Shown: in pieces, positions 8,542 through 19,299 of the stretch
Layout: every line of letters starts with the position of its first letter
Position numbering within the stretch: position 1 is the stretch's first letter
Origin: a bacterium
GTDB taxonomy: Bacteria; Elusimicrobiota; Elusimicrobia; UBA1565; UBA9628
Length of the DNA: 64,000 nucleotides
Reading direction: 5' to 3'
Assembly: GCA_021799485.1 (NCBI GenBank)
Contig: JAJZAK010000002.1
Coordinates: 1-64,000 of the forward strand
Made by a program: the position numbers and the translations under genes
The notes under the pieces: generated by a model
The model's database searches: none
What the model was told of the DNA's origin: nothing
The model's input: the letters and a program-made list of their open reading frames with translations, nothing else

Positions 8542-11500
8542 GCGCCATGAAAAACCCCGGAAGGCCGCAAGAACAGCCGGAACGCCGTTCTTTTGTCTTT
8601 TGCAGCCTTCTGTGGCCTTCCGTGGCCTTCGGCAGCCTGCTATGGCCCTCCTTGGCCCATGCTTACGACTCCGTCCAATATCTTCCCCCGATATCTTTAG
8701 CCACGATGAAACGTCCCGTCGCCGCCGCCGTCTCGAATGACACGCTTTATATTCTCGACAGGAAGGCGGAGCAACTGTTTTTCGCCGGCTATTCCGGAAG
8801 CCCCTTCAAAACCGCGCAGGAGACCGGCCTCGACTCGCCCCGGGCCGTCGCCTTGTCCGAGGAAGGGCGCGTTTACGTCGCCGACACGGGCAATGACCGA
8901 ATCGTCGTCTTCGACCGGATGGGCCAACGCGCGGGGACGATAGGCCATTCGGGATCCAAGCCCGGGGCTCTCGAGTCGCCGGCTTCCGTCGCCGTCGGGT
9001 CGGACGGCCGGCTCTACGTCGCCGACACGGGCAATGACCGCATCCAAGTCTTCACGCCGGGAGGCATCCTCCTCTATGCCTTCGGTCGGTCTGGCAAGGA
9101 GCCCGGCGCCTTCGACTCCCCCTTGAAGGTCGCCGTCGATCTCTCCGACAATATCTACGTCATTGACCGCTCTGGTCGCCGTCTTCAGAAATTCGACCCT
9201 CAAGCCAAGCTGCTCGCCAACGTCGACTTGGAGGAGCGATTCCACATCCGCGCCGTCGACGTCGCGATCGATCCTTACGGCTTCGCCTACCTCCTGGACG
9301 AAAATCAAGGAATCGTTGTCGAGCTCGACAGCCAGGGACAATTTTCCGGCCGCCTGGGCTCGCGCGGCGATGGGCCGGGGCAGTTCCTCAAGCCGATGGG
9401 CCTCGGCCTCGCCCCGGACGGAATGATATTCGTCGTGGACACGGGCAACAAACGCCTGGATCGATTCTTCCTGACGAACCGTCAGAAAACCAGGTTCCTG
9501 GCGCCCAATCCTGCGACCAAAATGCTCGTCACGGGGCCGAGCCGATCCATCCCCGAAACCGCGGGCCCGCTCGCGGCGCTTGGCCAGGACGCCCTCTTCG
9601 CTTATTTGCCGATAGACGGGCGCTTCTCCGTCCTGGGTTCGAGCGGATCGGCGTCTTATTTCGGCAGCCGCGGCGGCGGCAAGGGGCAGACCAAATTATC
9701 GCATGGGATCGCGGCGAGCGACAAGCTGGGGTTTTTCGCGACGGATGCGGACGCCGGCAAGCTCCAACATTTCGCCCTCAAAAACGGAAGCTATGCCTGG
9801 ACGGCCGATGCCGTCCATTGCGCGGGCTGGTGGCATTGCCTTTTCGGAAGCGCCGACGCCGGCCGCTTGCTTCGTCCCATGGGCGTTGCGATCAACGATC
9901 AAGGGACGGTCTACGTCGCGAACTCCGGCGACCACCGCGTGGACGCCTTTAACCCGGATGGCGTCTTTCTTTTCTCCATCGGACCGGATAACGTCGGATC
10001 GGAAAGACTAAGGGAGCCGACGGCTGTCGCATGGGATCCGGCGGGTTTCATTTATATCGCCGACCGCGGGTTGAGAAAAATCATTAAATGCGGCCCCAGC
10101 GGCCAATTCATGAGAAGCTTTGGCAGTTCGGGAAGCGCCGCCGGACTGTTCATGGAGCCGAGCGCTTTGGCTTTCGACGGGCGCGCTTATCTCTACGCCC
10201 TCGACTCCCGCCTCAAGCGCGTCTCCGTTTACTCGACGGCCGGCCACTGGATGACGGACCTTTTTTCTCCCGGCAACTCGCCCTTTGAACTCTCGCGCCC
10301 TCGAGGCCTCGCCGTCTCGGGCTCGCAGCTTGTGGTATCGGACGCCGGACGGATCGCGTCTTTTCCCCTCCATCCCGAGATCGCCGCTCCGGTCCTGGCC
10401 TCGACATCCGCCGCCTCGGGAACGGCCGTTCTTGCGTGGCGCGACATCCGAAACCGCTGGGCGCTGCGCTACCACGTCGCGCGCTCGACAATCCCCTGGG
10501 GCCCCTTCGCGGAAATCGGAGTCTCGTCGGGACGATCCTTTGAGGACGAAGCTCCGGAAACCGGCATCACTTACTATTACCGCTTGGCGACCGAGGCCCT
10601 CACGGGAGATCTGGGGCCATGGTCGAACCCCATCGCCGTCTTCATCCCCGTTTCGACGAACCGCCCTCCCATCGATATCAGTTCCGTCGTCCTCAGCGAC
10701 ATTTTCCCCGCCAATTATAAATGGTACCTCTCGCACCCCCTGGGGTCCGCCGTCGTCTCCAACCATAGCCGCGTCCCCTACCAGAATCTCAAACTCTCGT
10801 TCCGGATCAGGGATTTCATGGACTTCGGCGCCGACACGGAAATCCCGAAGATCCGCCCCCATCGCAGCGAATCCATCCCGCTCATCGCGACGCTCAACAA
10901 CTCGATCCTCGGCGTGACCGAGGCGACACCGGTTCAAACGGAGCTCACCCTGACCTATTTCCAGGACGGCAGCAAAACGACCCTCTCCTTGGCCAAGCCC
11001 CTGCGCGTCTATTCGCGCAACGCGATCGTCTGGAAGAACCCGGCCCGCATCGCGAATTTCGTGACCCCCCAGGATCCGCCGATCGTGGAATTCGCTCGCC
11101 GGACTCTTCTTGACGCGCCGCGCGCGCCCGCCGGCAAAGCCGCCGCCTTCAATCCCAACATCATCGCGGCGATGCGCCTGTGGGATGCCCTGGGCGCCAT
11201 GGGCGTGAGCTTCTTCTCAAGCCCGGCCAACCCCTACGAGAAGCTTTCCATGGACGCGAGCTATCCCGTCGATTACACGCAATTCCCGCGCGAGACCCTC
11301 AGGCGCCTCAGCGGCCAATGCGACGATCTCACCACCCTGATGGGCTCGCTGCTCGAAAGCGTCCATATCCCCGTCGCCATCCTCGACTACCCCGGGCACA
11401 TGGCCCTTCTGATGGACGCCGGGGTCTCGGACACGATCGAAACAGGGCTCCCCGAGGACAAGCTCGTGAGCTTTCACGACGAGCAGTGGGTTCCGATCGA

Positions 11501-12134
11501 GATGACGTTGATTGGCAAGGCGCCTTTTCTGGAGGCTGTCTCCAAGGCGGCGGACGACTATCGCGCCCAGAACCGCGACAACCAGGCGCGCATCATCGAC
11601 CTCCAGGAGGCTTGGGAGGAGTTCGAGCCGGCGACGCTGCCTGAAACCGCCTGGAGACCCGAAGCTCCGCCCTCGAAGGCGCTTAAGGCCCTCGCGGCGA
11701 AGGACATCCAGGACCTCTGGACGCTCTACTACCGCTCCACGAAAACGCGGCTCCTCGATCTCATCAAGGCCGACCCTGGCTACGCTCCGGCGCGCGTCGA
11801 CCTGGGGCATCTTGAGTGGGAGGACGGGCATGCCGCGCAAGCCCGGGAGCAATTCAAGGCGATTCTCTCTTCATCGCCCGCCGACGCGGCCGCCCTCAAC
11901 GCCCTCGGCAATATCGACTTCCTTCAAGGCCGGTACGCTGAGGCGAGAGCGTATTATCTAAAGGCCGCCGCGTCGGCTCCAGAAAACGCCGACATACGAA
12001 TGAACATGCTGAAGGCGGACATCCATCTTAAAAACAGCGCCAGCGCCCGGGAAGACGCCCAAAAAGCGACGGCTCTCGACCTCGGCCTCAAATCCGCGGC
12101 AGAAACCCTTCTGCTCAAACTCAAGGAGTCATGA
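8538..12134 (+). CDS. Exported NHL-propeller / FN3-like / transglutaminase-like / TPR protein
   Basis: This 1198-residue protein starts with a signal peptide whose core repeats SLLWPS(V/L)A and ends AHA before Tyr. Residues of about 55-620 hold repeated NHL propeller blades (VYVADTGNDRIVVF, LYVADTGNDRIQVF, IFVVDTGNKRLDRF, VYVANSGDHRVDAF). An FN3-like segment follows (YHVARSTIPWGPF...TYYYRLATEA). A transglutaminase-like domain shows Cys928 in GQCDDLTTLMGSLLES, His954 in DYPGHMALL and Glu988 in WVPIEMT, where the third residue is more often Asp. TPR hairpins end the protein (ALGNIDFLQGRYAEARAYYLKAA). The start overlaps the gatB stop (ATGA). It presumably acts outside the cytoplasm as a scaffold with a protease- or transamidase-like domain; the substrate is unknown. 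The next gene is a likely partner. Confidence 0.85.
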   Translation: MSAMKNPGRPQEQPERRSFVFCSLLWPSVAFGSLLWPSLAHAYDSVQYLPPISLATMKRPVAAAVSNDTLYILDRKAEQLFFAGYSGSPFKTAQETGLDSPRAVALSEEGRVYVADTGNDRIVVFDRMGQRAGTIGHSGSKPGALESPASVAVGSDGRLYVADTGNDRIQVFTPGGILLYAFGRSGKEPGAFDSPLKVAVDLSDNIYVIDRSGRRLQKFDPQAKLLANVDLEERFHIRAVDVAIDPYGFAYLLDENQGIVVELDSQGQFSGRLGSRGDGPGQFLKPMGLGLAPDGMIFVVDTGNKRLDRFFLTNRQKTRFLAPNPATKMLVTGPSRSIPETAGPLAALGQDALFAYLPIDGRFSVLGSSGSASYFGSRGGGKGQTKLSHGIAASDKLGFFATDADAGKLQHFALKNGSYAWTADAVHCAGWWHCLFGSADAGRLLRPMGVAINDQGTVYVANSGDHRVDAFNPDGVFLFSIGPDNVGSERLREPTAVAWDPAGFIYIADRGLRKIIKCGPSGQFMRSFGSSGSAAGLFMEPSALAFDGRAYLYALDSRLKRVSVYSTAGHWMTDLFSPGNSPFELSRPRGLAVSGSQLVVSDAGRIASFPLHPEIAAPVLASTSAASGTAVLAWRDIRNRWALRYHVARSTIPWGPFAEIGVSSGRSFEDEAPETGITYYYRLATEALTGDLGPWSNPIAVFIPVSTNRPPIDISSVVLSDIFPANYKWYLSHPLGSAVVSNHSRVPYQNLKLSFRIRDFMDFGADTEIPKIRPHRSESIPLIATLNNSILGVTEATPVQTELTLTYFQDGSKTTLSLAKPLRVYSRNAIVWKNPARIANFVTPQDPPIVEFARRTLLDAPRAPAGKAAAFNPNIIAAMRLWDALGAMGVSFFSSPANPYEKLSMDASYPVDYTQFPRETLRRLSGQCDDLTTLMGSLLESVHIPVAILDYPGHMALLMDAGVSDTIETGLPEDKLVSFHDEQWVPIEMTLIGKAPFLEAVSKAADDYRAQNRDNQARIIDLQEAWEEFEPATLPETAWRPEAPPSKALKALAAKDIQDLWTLYYRSTKTRLLDLIKADPGYAPARVDLGHLEWEDGHAAQAREQFKAILSSSPADAAALNALGNIDFLQGRYAEARAYYLKAAASAPENADIRMNMLKADIHLKNSASAREDAQKATALDLGLKSAAETLLLKLKES
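8602..8657 (+). repeat. Imperfect tandem repeat encoding the signal-peptide core
   Basis: Two 26-base units at 8602-8627 and 8632-8657 match at about 22 positions and are offset by 30 bases (10 codons). They encode SLLWPSVA and SLLWPSLA, so the hydrophobic core of the signal peptide arose by local duplication. Confidence 0.6.
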
Positions 12135-12135
12135 C

Positions 12136-12666
12136 ATGAACAAACCGCTCGTTGCCCTTGTCGCCTTATACGCCGCTGTTGCGGCCGCGCCGTCTATCGC
12201 CGCCGACCCAAAAGCAGGCGCCGCCGCCGACCACAAAGCCGGCGCCGCCTCGGACATTCTTTCCTGGTTCCAGCGCCTTGAGGCGGGACTGAGTTCGTCC
12301 TTGCTGGGAAGCGATCGCCAGGCTGGAGACAACGCAGCAGCCGTAGCGGCTGTCCGCGCGGCTCCCCAGAGCGCCTCCAATGCCGAAACACCAGCCTGGA
12401 TCGGCGGCATCCGCTATGAGCGGCTGGCCGTTCTGAAAAAGGAACGAAAAGAACTCGCAAACGCCGTCGATCTCATCGTCAAGGGCCGATTCGCGGAGGG
12501 ATCGAAAGCGCTGATCGCTTTCGAAACGGCGCATCCCAAAAGCGCGCTCCTAAAAGACGCCATGGAGGCCCAACGAAAGCTCAAGGCTCTCGAAAAGCCG
12601 GCGCCTAAAAAAGACGCCCCCTCGGCCGCTACGTCGGCCCCTGCGGCACCCAAGTCACAACACTGA
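12136..12666 (+). CDS. Small exported protein with TPR-like segment
   Basis: The 176-residue protein begins with a signal peptide (MNKPLVALVALYAAVAAAPS, cleavage near IAA-DP). An Ala-rich linker is followed by about 45 residues resembling a YbgF/CpoB-type TPR helix pair (VKGRFAEGSKALIAFETAHP), then a Lys/Pro/Ala tail. AAGGAG at 12123-12128 fits the ATG at 12136, two bases after the stop of the large NHL protein, so the two are cotranscribed and probably act together outside the cytoplasm. No enzymatic motif is visible. Its last 12 bases overlap the convergent heptose adenylyltransferase gene. Confidence 0.7.
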   Translation: MNKPLVALVALYAAVAAAPSIAADPKAGAAADHKAGAASDILSWFQRLEAGLSSSLLGSDRQAGDNAAAVAAVRAAPQSASNAETPAWIGGIRYERLAVLKKERKELANAVDLIVKGRFAEGSKALIAFETAHPKSALLKDAMEAQRKLKALEKPAPKKDAPSAATSAPAAPKSQH

Positions 12667-13131
12667 TATCCCGCGGCGCAGGCGCTCGACGAGCTTCGTC
12701 GTCGAATAGCCTTTCTTAAGAGGCAGAAGCGCCACGCGACGCGCATGGCGGGCGCCGGCCACTTGCGAAGGAGCATAATCAGCTCCCTTGACCAGAACGT
12801 CGGGCTTGAGCCGGCTTAAAAGCCTCTCCGGCGTCTTTTCCTTGAATCCCACGATCCAATCGACGGCTTCCAAGCCCTGAAGGACGCCGGCTCGATCCTT
12901 GAAGGTGTTGATGGGCCGGTCCGCGCCTTTGCCGAGCATCCGCACGGAGACATCCTCATTGAGGCCAAGGACGAGGATATCACCCCGTCCGCGCGCGCGG
13001 GCCAGCAGATCGACATGGCCTGGATGGAGGATGTCAAAAACCCCATTCGTGAAGACGACGCGCTTGCCCTCTCGCGCCCACGCGCGGCGCAGGCTTAGAA
13101 GCCTGCGCAGGCTAATGAGCTTTGGGCGCAT
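12655..13131 (-). CDS. rfaE2: D-glycero-beta-D-manno-heptose 1-phosphate adenylyltransferase
   Basis: The 158-residue protein matches the C-terminal half of HldE: TNGVFDILHPGHVDLL carries the HxGH nucleotidyl-transfer motif, and DVSVRMLGKGADRPIN and PDVLVKGADY are typical. It adenylylates heptose 1-phosphate for the LPS inner core. The kinase half (HldE-N) is absent here and must be encoded elsewhere. It follows gmhA with a 20-base overlap, so two steps of the same pathway are coupled. Confidence 0.9.
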   Translation of the reverse strand: MRPKLISLRRLLSLRRAWAREGKRVVFTNGVFDILHPGHVDLLARARGRGDILVLGLNEDVSVRMLGKGADRPINTFKDRAGVLQGLEAVDWIVGFKEKTPERLLSRLKPDVLVKGADYAPSQVAGARHARRVALLPLKKGYSTTKLVERLRRGISVL

Positions 13132-13720
13132 CCGGAAACAGCGCCTCTTCGATGAGGCCGCACCAGATCTGGATGATCGTGATGTGGGCTTCTTGGATGC
13201 GCGCGACGACGCTTGATGGAACGCGCACGCAGTGATCCGCGAGATCCTTAAGCTTGCCGCCCGACTTTCCCGTCAAGGCGACGACCGTCAGCCCCAGACG
13301 CCGCGCCCGTTCTGCGGCCTTGAGAACGTTGGGCGAATTGCCGGAGGTCGAGATCGCGACCGCGACATCGCCGGGCTTGGCATGGGCCTCGAGCTGGCGG
13401 GCGAAGACCTCGTCGAAGCCGAAATCATTGCCGATCGACGTCAGGTCCGCTTGGTTCGCGGTCAGAGCCACGGCGGGGAGGGGCGGCCGGTTGCGTTCGA
13501 AGCGCCCCACGAGCTCGTCGGCGAAATTCTGGGCGTCGCAGGAGGAGCCGCCATTTCCGAAAGAAAGGATTTTGTTTCCCTTGCGGTACGCGTCGATGAA
13601 TCGCCGCGCCGCGGCCTCAAGAACCGGGGCTTCGGAGGCGGTCTCGGCGATCGTGCGGCTCGATTCGAGAAGCTGCGATTTAATTTTATCGGCCGTTGAG
13701 GGCTGGGTCGCTAGCGCCAT
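13112..13720 (-). CDS. gmhA: Phosphoheptose isomerase (SIS domain)
   Basis: The 202-residue SIS-domain enzyme converts sedoheptulose 7-phosphate to D-glycero-D-manno-heptose 7-phosphate, the first step to LPS heptose. FGNGGSSCDAQNFADELVGRF is the GmhA signature, SIGNDFGFDEVFARQLEAHA and AISTSGNSPNVLKAAERA are conserved SIS strands, and the late EAHITIIQIW block holds the expected His. The ATG at 13720 was chosen because homology begins there; an upstream in-frame start would read deep into accC. It overlaps the accC 3' end by 35 bases. Confidence 0.9.
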   Translation of the reverse strand: MALATQPSTADKIKSQLLESSRTIAETASEAPVLEAAARRFIDAYRKGNKILSFGNGGSSCDAQNFADELVGRFERNRPPLPAVALTANQADLTSIGNDFGFDEVFARQLEAHAKPGDVAVAISTSGNSPNVLKAAERARRLGLTVVALTGKSGGKLKDLADHCVRVPSSVVARIQEAHITIIQIWCGLIEEALFPDAPKAH

Positions 13721-15074
13721 GTTTTGCCTCCGTCGAAGTATGGCTGAGCTTTTCCGCGTAATGGGTGTCGAATTGCGCTTTTTGGAATGGATCCTGTTCG
13801 AGCACCATGCGGTGGAATGGAATTGTCGTGCCAATCCCTTCTATATCGAACTCGCCGAGGGCCCGCCGCGATCGAGCAATCGCCTCCCTCCTCGACGGAG
13901 CGGAGACGACGAGTTTCGCGATCAAGCTGTCGTAATAGCTGGGGACGGTATAGCCGGGGTAGATATGCGTCTCGACCCGGACGCCCGGCCCGGCCGGGAG
14001 CCAAGCCGACTCAATGAGCCCCGGGCAAGGGGCGAAGCCTCTTTGCGGATCCTCCGCATTAATGCGGTGTTCGATGGCATGAGAGCGGATCTCCGAGGCT
14101 CGATCCTGGCCGAAGCCAAGGGGCTCTCCGGCGGCCAGGCCTATCTGGGTCCATACGAGGTCGATTCCCGAGACGAGCTCGGTAACGGGATGCTCGACCT
14201 GGAGCCGGGTATTGACCTCGATGAAGTAGAAGCTCCCGTCCGTGTCGAGTAAGAATTCGACGGTGCCCACGTTCGTGTAGCCCGCGATTTTCGCGAGATT
14301 GACGGCGGCTTCCTGCATGCGTCGCCGGGCCTCGGGGGTCATCGCCGGCGACGGCGATTCCTCCAGGAGCTTCTGATGCCTCCTTTGAAGCGTGCAGTCC
14401 CGCTCCGGGAAGGCCACGACGTTCCCGCGGAGGTCGCAAGCGATCTGAATCTCGACGTGCCTGGGGCTCTCGATGAGCTTCTCAAGATAAACCGACCCGT
14501 CCTTGAAGGCCGCTTGCGCCTCGGTCTGGGCAAGCTTGATCTGGGAGGCCAAGTCCTCGGGAGACCTGACCATGCGAAGGCCCTTGCCGCCGCCTCCGGA
14601 GGCGGCCTTGATCATGACAGGAAATCCCACCGCGTGGGCGGCTTCCATGAAATCGTCCCCCAAAAGCCCCTTCGTCCCGGGAACGACCGGAACCCCAGCC
14701 TCTCGGGCCAGCGCCTTCGCCGTGCTTTTATGACCCAGCTTGCGAATGGCCTCCGGCTTGGGGCCGATGAAGGACAGCCCCGCCTCCGCGCAAGCCGAGG
14801 CGAATTCGGCGTTCTCGGAAAGGAAGCCATAGCCGGGATGGACGGCGTCCGCGCCGGTGATCTTCGCGGCGCTCAGGATCGCATCCACGTTGAGATAGCT
14901 CAGGGTCGCGGGCGCGGGGCCGATCGCAACTGCCTCGTCGGCTCGCCGGACATGCAGGGAATCGCGGTCCGCCTCCGAATAGACGGCGACCGTCTTGATC
15001 CCCATCTCCCGGCATGCTCGGATGACGCGCAGGGCGATTTCCCCGCGATTGGCGATTAAGACTTTCTTGAACAT
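13686..15074 (-). CDS. accC: Biotin carboxylase (acetyl-CoA carboxylase subunit)
   Basis: The 462-residue ATP-grasp enzyme carboxylates biotin on a carrier protein, the first half-reaction of malonyl-CoA synthesis. It has [34 protein letters not shown], the glycine-rich [14 protein letters not shown] loop, the CTLQRRHQK region and the active-site block [14 protein letters not shown]. Length and domain order are normal. Its ATG shares one base with the stop of the accB-like gene (TAATG), so the two are translationally coupled, yet that partner lacks a recognisable biotin site. Confidence 0.95.
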   Translation of the reverse strand: MFKKVLIANRGEIALRVIRACREMGIKTVAVYSEADRDSLHVRRADEAVAIGPAPATLSYLNVDAILSAAKITGADAVHPGYGFLSENAEFASACAEAGLSFIGPKPEAIRKLGHKSTAKALAREAGVPVVPGTKGLLGDDFMEAAHAVGFPVMIKAASGGGGKGLRMVRSPEDLASQIKLAQTEAQAAFKDGSVYLEKLIESPRHVEIQIACDLRGNVVAFPERDCTLQRRHQKLLEESPSPAMTPEARRRMQEAAVNLAKIAGYTNVGTVEFLLDTDGSFYFIEVNTRLQVEHPVTELVSGIDLVWTQIGLAAGEPLGFGQDRASEIRSHAIEHRINAEDPQRGFAPCPGLIESAWLPAGPGVRVETHIYPGYTVPSYYDSLIAKLVVSAPSRREAIARSRRALGEFDIEGIGTTIPFHRMVLEQDPFQKAQFDTHYAEKLSHTSTEAKHGASDPALNGR

Positions 15075-15454
15075 TAAGGTTCGATGAAAAATAGCAAGCT
15101 TCCGAATTCGACCGCCTCGCCGTCCGAAGCAAACGTGCGCGCGATTTTGCCGGCCCGAGGCGCGGGCACCGGGACCGCTTTCCCCCGGGCCTGCTCCACC
15201 ATGCCGAGGACCGCCTCCTGGGCCACCGCGCTCCCCTCAGCCGCCCCGGCTTTTCCGGCCGAGCCTTTGCGAAAAACGCCGACAGCCGGCGAAAGAACGG
15301 GCACGTAGCGGCTTGGCTGGAAGGCCGGGATGGACGCGGTATTCGGCATGGAGAACGAGAACCCCTCACGGCCTTCCTTAAAGGAAACCTCCGCCAAGTC
15401 CGTTCCTTTGAGCCAATCCAAGACAGACTGCATGTCGCCATTTTTCATCGTCAT
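15074..15454 (-). CDS. BCCP-like protein without recognisable biotinylation motif
   Basis: The 126-residue protein sits where accB belongs, directly before accC. Its N-terminus ([20 protein letters not shown]) parallels the AccB N-terminal segment, [15 protein letters not shown] parallels the SPMVGTFYR strand, and [20 protein letters not shown] parallels the end of the biotinyl domain. Where BCCPs have VEAMKM it reads VEQARGKAV. An Arg stands at the Lys position; a Lys lies two residues later but without flanking Met. Biotinylation is therefore doubtful. It may be a regulatory, BADC-like subunit or a decayed paralogue. Start and stop overlaps with cdd and accC show that it is kept in frame in the operon. 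Confidence 0.8.
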   Translation of the reverse strand: MTMKNGDMQSVLDWLKGTDLAEVSFKEGREGFSFSMPNTASIPAFQPSRYVPVLSPAVGVFRKGSAGKAGAAEGSAVAQEAVLGMVEQARGKAVPVPAPRAGKIARTFASDGEAVEFGSLLFFIEP

Positions 15455-15954
15455 CGCGCGATCCTCCGTGCCCGCCTCGTCCCGGAGCGTCGGCGCGACG
15501 CCCCGACCGAGCGCAGGAGATTGCTGGGATTTTTGGGGATGAGTTCCGCTTCCAACGGGTCAAAGGGATGCGGCAGGGATTTATGAATCGGGAGCCGGAG
15601 CATTCGATGGCGGCGGGAGTGGGAGCCCACGTCGAAGATATAGAAAGCCGCGCCATCAGCGGCGAACTCGAGCGCCACCTGCCGGCAGGCGCCGCAGGGC
15701 TTTCCCGACCGGCACACGACGCAGACCGCCTTGATCATCGTATGTCCCTGGGCGACGGCATTCATGATGGCGTTTCTCTCCGCGCAAAGGCTCAGCCCCG
15801 AGGAGGCGTTCTCCACGTTGCACCCCGCGAATATCTTCCCCTCGTCCGTCAGGACGCTCGCGCCGACCGGATATCGGGAGTAAGGGCAGTAGGCGTTCCT
15901 TCTCGCCGCGACGGCCGCTTGGACGAGCTTCGAAAGATCCTTCGCCGAGATCAT
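15451..15954 (-). CDS. cdd: Cytidine deaminase
   Basis: The 167-residue zinc enzyme converts (deoxy)cytidine to (deoxy)uridine in pyrimidine salvage. The zinc-binding and catalytic motifs are intact: CAERNAIMNAV (C-A-E) and KPCGACRQV (PCxxC). YCPYSRYPVGASVLTDEG is the typical N-terminal block. The ATG at 15954 overlaps the mtnP stop (ATGA). The C-terminal 35 residues form a basic extension ([20 protein letters not shown]) not usual in the family, partly shaped by overlap with the next gene. Confidence 0.92.
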   Translation of the reverse strand: MISAKDLSKLVQAAVAARRNAYCPYSRYPVGASVLTDEGKIFAGCNVENASSGLSLCAERNAIMNAVAQGHTMIKAVCVVCRSGKPCGACRQVALEFAADGAAFYIFDVGSHSRRHRMLRLPIHKSLPHPFDPLEAELIPKNPSNLLRSVGASRRRSGTRRARRIAR

Positions 15955-16868
15955 GAGAGAACGGGCTCCCGGCGCCGTCCGGCGGGCTTCGCGGGCCGCA
16001 GATATTTGCCCACGAGCAGATCGAGTTTTCGAACCGCCGAGGGAGAGGCGGCCTTGGGGTCCGTCACGATGGCTCTTTTGAGGGCCTCGATGCAGGAGCA
16101 TCCGCCTCTAGGAAGGCGCGCGAGATCCGGAAGCGATTTCTCGAGGAGGGACTTCGCCTTGCCCGCTCCCAAAGCCAGGTATTCAAGAACCTTGTCCTGG
16201 GAGACCTCCGATCCCTCCTTCCAGCAATCGTAATCCGTGATGAAGTTGATCAGCGCATAGCAGATCTCAGCCTCGCGAGCGAGCTTGGACTCGGGGACGG
16301 ACGTCATCCCGATGACCGAATAGCCCTGTCGCCGATGGTATTCGGATTCAGCCTTGGTTGAGAAGGCAGGCCCTTCCATACACACGTGGACGCCGCCCTC
16401 CCGAAGCGCCATGCCGCTCTCCCGGGCCCGATCGATCAAAAACTCGCGGCTTACAGGGCAAAAGGGCCTGTCGAAGGCGACATGGGCGACAAGCCCACCG
16501 CCAAAAAAGGTCGAGGCTCGACCTTTGGTTTCGTCGACCAGTTGATCGGGTAGAAAAAGGTCCCCAGGGCCCAACTCCTCCTTGAGCGAGCCCACGGCGC
16601 CTACCGCGACAATCCGCTCGACACCGAGGGATTTGAGGGCGTAGATATTGGCCCTCGCGTTGATCTCGGACGGCAGAACGACATGGCCTTTGCCGTGGCG
16701 AGGAAGAAAGGCGCATCCCACGCCCCCCAACTCGCCCACGATCAAGGGCTCCGAGTGCCTGCCAAAAGGAGTCTTGACCCGGACCTCGCGGGCGTTGGAG
16801 ACGCCTTTCATCTCGTAGAGTCCGCTGCCCCCTATCACGGCGATCACGGCGCGATCTTTTTTCATCAT
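15951..16868 (-). CDS. mtnP: S-methyl-5'-thioadenosine phosphorylase
   Basis: The 305-residue enzyme phosphorolyses methylthioadenosine, a by-product of SAM use, to adenine and methylthioribose 1-phosphate. Family blocks are VIGGSGLYEM, RHGKGHVVLPSEINARANIYAL, AVGAVGSLKEELGPGD, CMEGPAFSTKAESEYHR and GMTSVPESKLAREAEICYA. GAGGAGAG lies just before the ATG and supports the start. The Thr/Ser pattern in GMTSVPE and the DYDCW block favour MtnP over purine nucleoside phosphorylase. It forms an operon with cdd. Confidence 0.92.
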   Translation of the reverse strand: MMKKDRAVIAVIGGSGLYEMKGVSNAREVRVKTPFGRHSEPLIVGELGGVGCAFLPRHGKGHVVLPSEINARANIYALKSLGVERIVAVGAVGSLKEELGPGDLFLPDQLVDETKGRASTFFGGGLVAHVAFDRPFCPVSREFLIDRARESGMALREGGVHVCMEGPAFSTKAESEYHRRQGYSVIGMTSVPESKLAREAEICYALINFITDYDCWKEGSEVSQDKVLEYLALGAGKAKSLLEKSLPDLARLPRGGCSCIEALKRAIVTDPKAASPSAVRKLDLLVGKYLRPAKPAGRRREPVLS

Positions 16869-16889
16869 ATGCTCTCCTCGGATTTATCT

Positions 16890-18165
<1,276 letters not shown>

Positions 18166-18179
<14 letters not shown>

Positions 18180-19299
18180 GCATTTTCTCCATAGGCGCCC
18201 TCGTGACGATTCTCAGGAGCGCCTCTTTGATCCGGTCCAGGCACTGACCGTAAACATCCGCCCCGAGGCCAATCGGATCTCCCACCTCCGGCTCCACGAG
18301 TCCCGCATACCCTCCCAATAGAAAGATCTTGGAGAAGGCCTCCGGGAATCGCTCGACAAGCCTTTGCCGTTGGCTCTCCGTCATCGCGAAGACAAGGTCG
18401 GCCTTCTCGACGAGGTCCCGAGAAACAAGAGTCGGCGTATGAGAGAAGCTCGCCACGCCCTCGCGGGCCAAAACATCCCGGACCTGATCGGGAATCCCGT
18501 ACCGGGGATCGGCGGCCAGCCCCGCGGAACCCGCACGCACGTCGAGGCCCCTCTCTCCGACGATCTTTTTAAATATCTGCTCCGCCATGACGCTCCGGCA
18601 GGTGTTCCCGGTGCAGACAAACAGAATCCTCCGCGCCCCTTGCAGGCCGCCCGCGGCTTCCGATCCCACGGGCGCGGAGATATCCATGATCACCTTCGCC
18701 GGAATCGCTCCCTCCCTCAGGATCCGGGGCGTCGGCCCCGTGACGTCCACGACGGTCGATTCCGTGCCGGGAACGCGCCCGCCGTCCAAAATGAAATCCA
18801 CCTCGTCCTTGAACTCCTCCCACACCGCCTGCCCCTCCACGAGAGCGGAACGGCCCGAGCGATTCGCGCTCGTCGTCGCCCAAGGGATTCCCGAGCGCCG
18901 CAGAAGCTCCGCCAGCACGGGATGGCCGGGCACGCGGATACCGATCGTCTTATACTCGGCGAAAGTGAGCGCGCGGCCCTTGGCCGTGGGCTTCATGACG
19001 AGCGTCAAGAGTCCCGGCCAAAATTTTCTGGCGAGCAATCGGCCCATCGGCGTCCACTCGATCCATTCCCCGGCATCCTCCGCCGAACCGACCATCACGG
19101 GAAGCGGCTTGGCGTCCGGGCGATCCTTGATCTGGTAGATGCGCCGGGATGCTGCCTTGACGAGGGCCGTCGATCCGAGGCCGTAAACCGTATCGGTCGG
19201 AAAAGCCAGAATCCGGCAGGACTTAACGGCTTGGGCGAGTTCCGACAGGGCCGCCTCGTCCAAATCCGAGAGCGCCGACGCCTTAATCCTCTTTGCCAT
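18166..19299 (-). CDS. Fusion of threonylcarbamoyl-AMP synthase (YrdC/Sua5) and low-molecular-weight protein phosphatase
   Basis: Residues 1 to about 200 are a YrdC/Sua5 domain, which makes threonylcarbamoyl-AMP for the t6A37 tRNA modification: [56 protein letters not shown] and [11 protein letters not shown] are all present. Residues from about 222 are an LMW-PTP/YwlE-like phosphatase with the P-loop [13 protein letters not shown] (CX5R) and the DP acid (EVGDPIGLG). In Bacillus these are separate neighbours (ywlC, ywlE) near glyA; here they are one polypeptide next to glyA. Both active sites look complete. Tyr versus phospho-Arg specificity cannot be decided. Confidence 0.9.
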
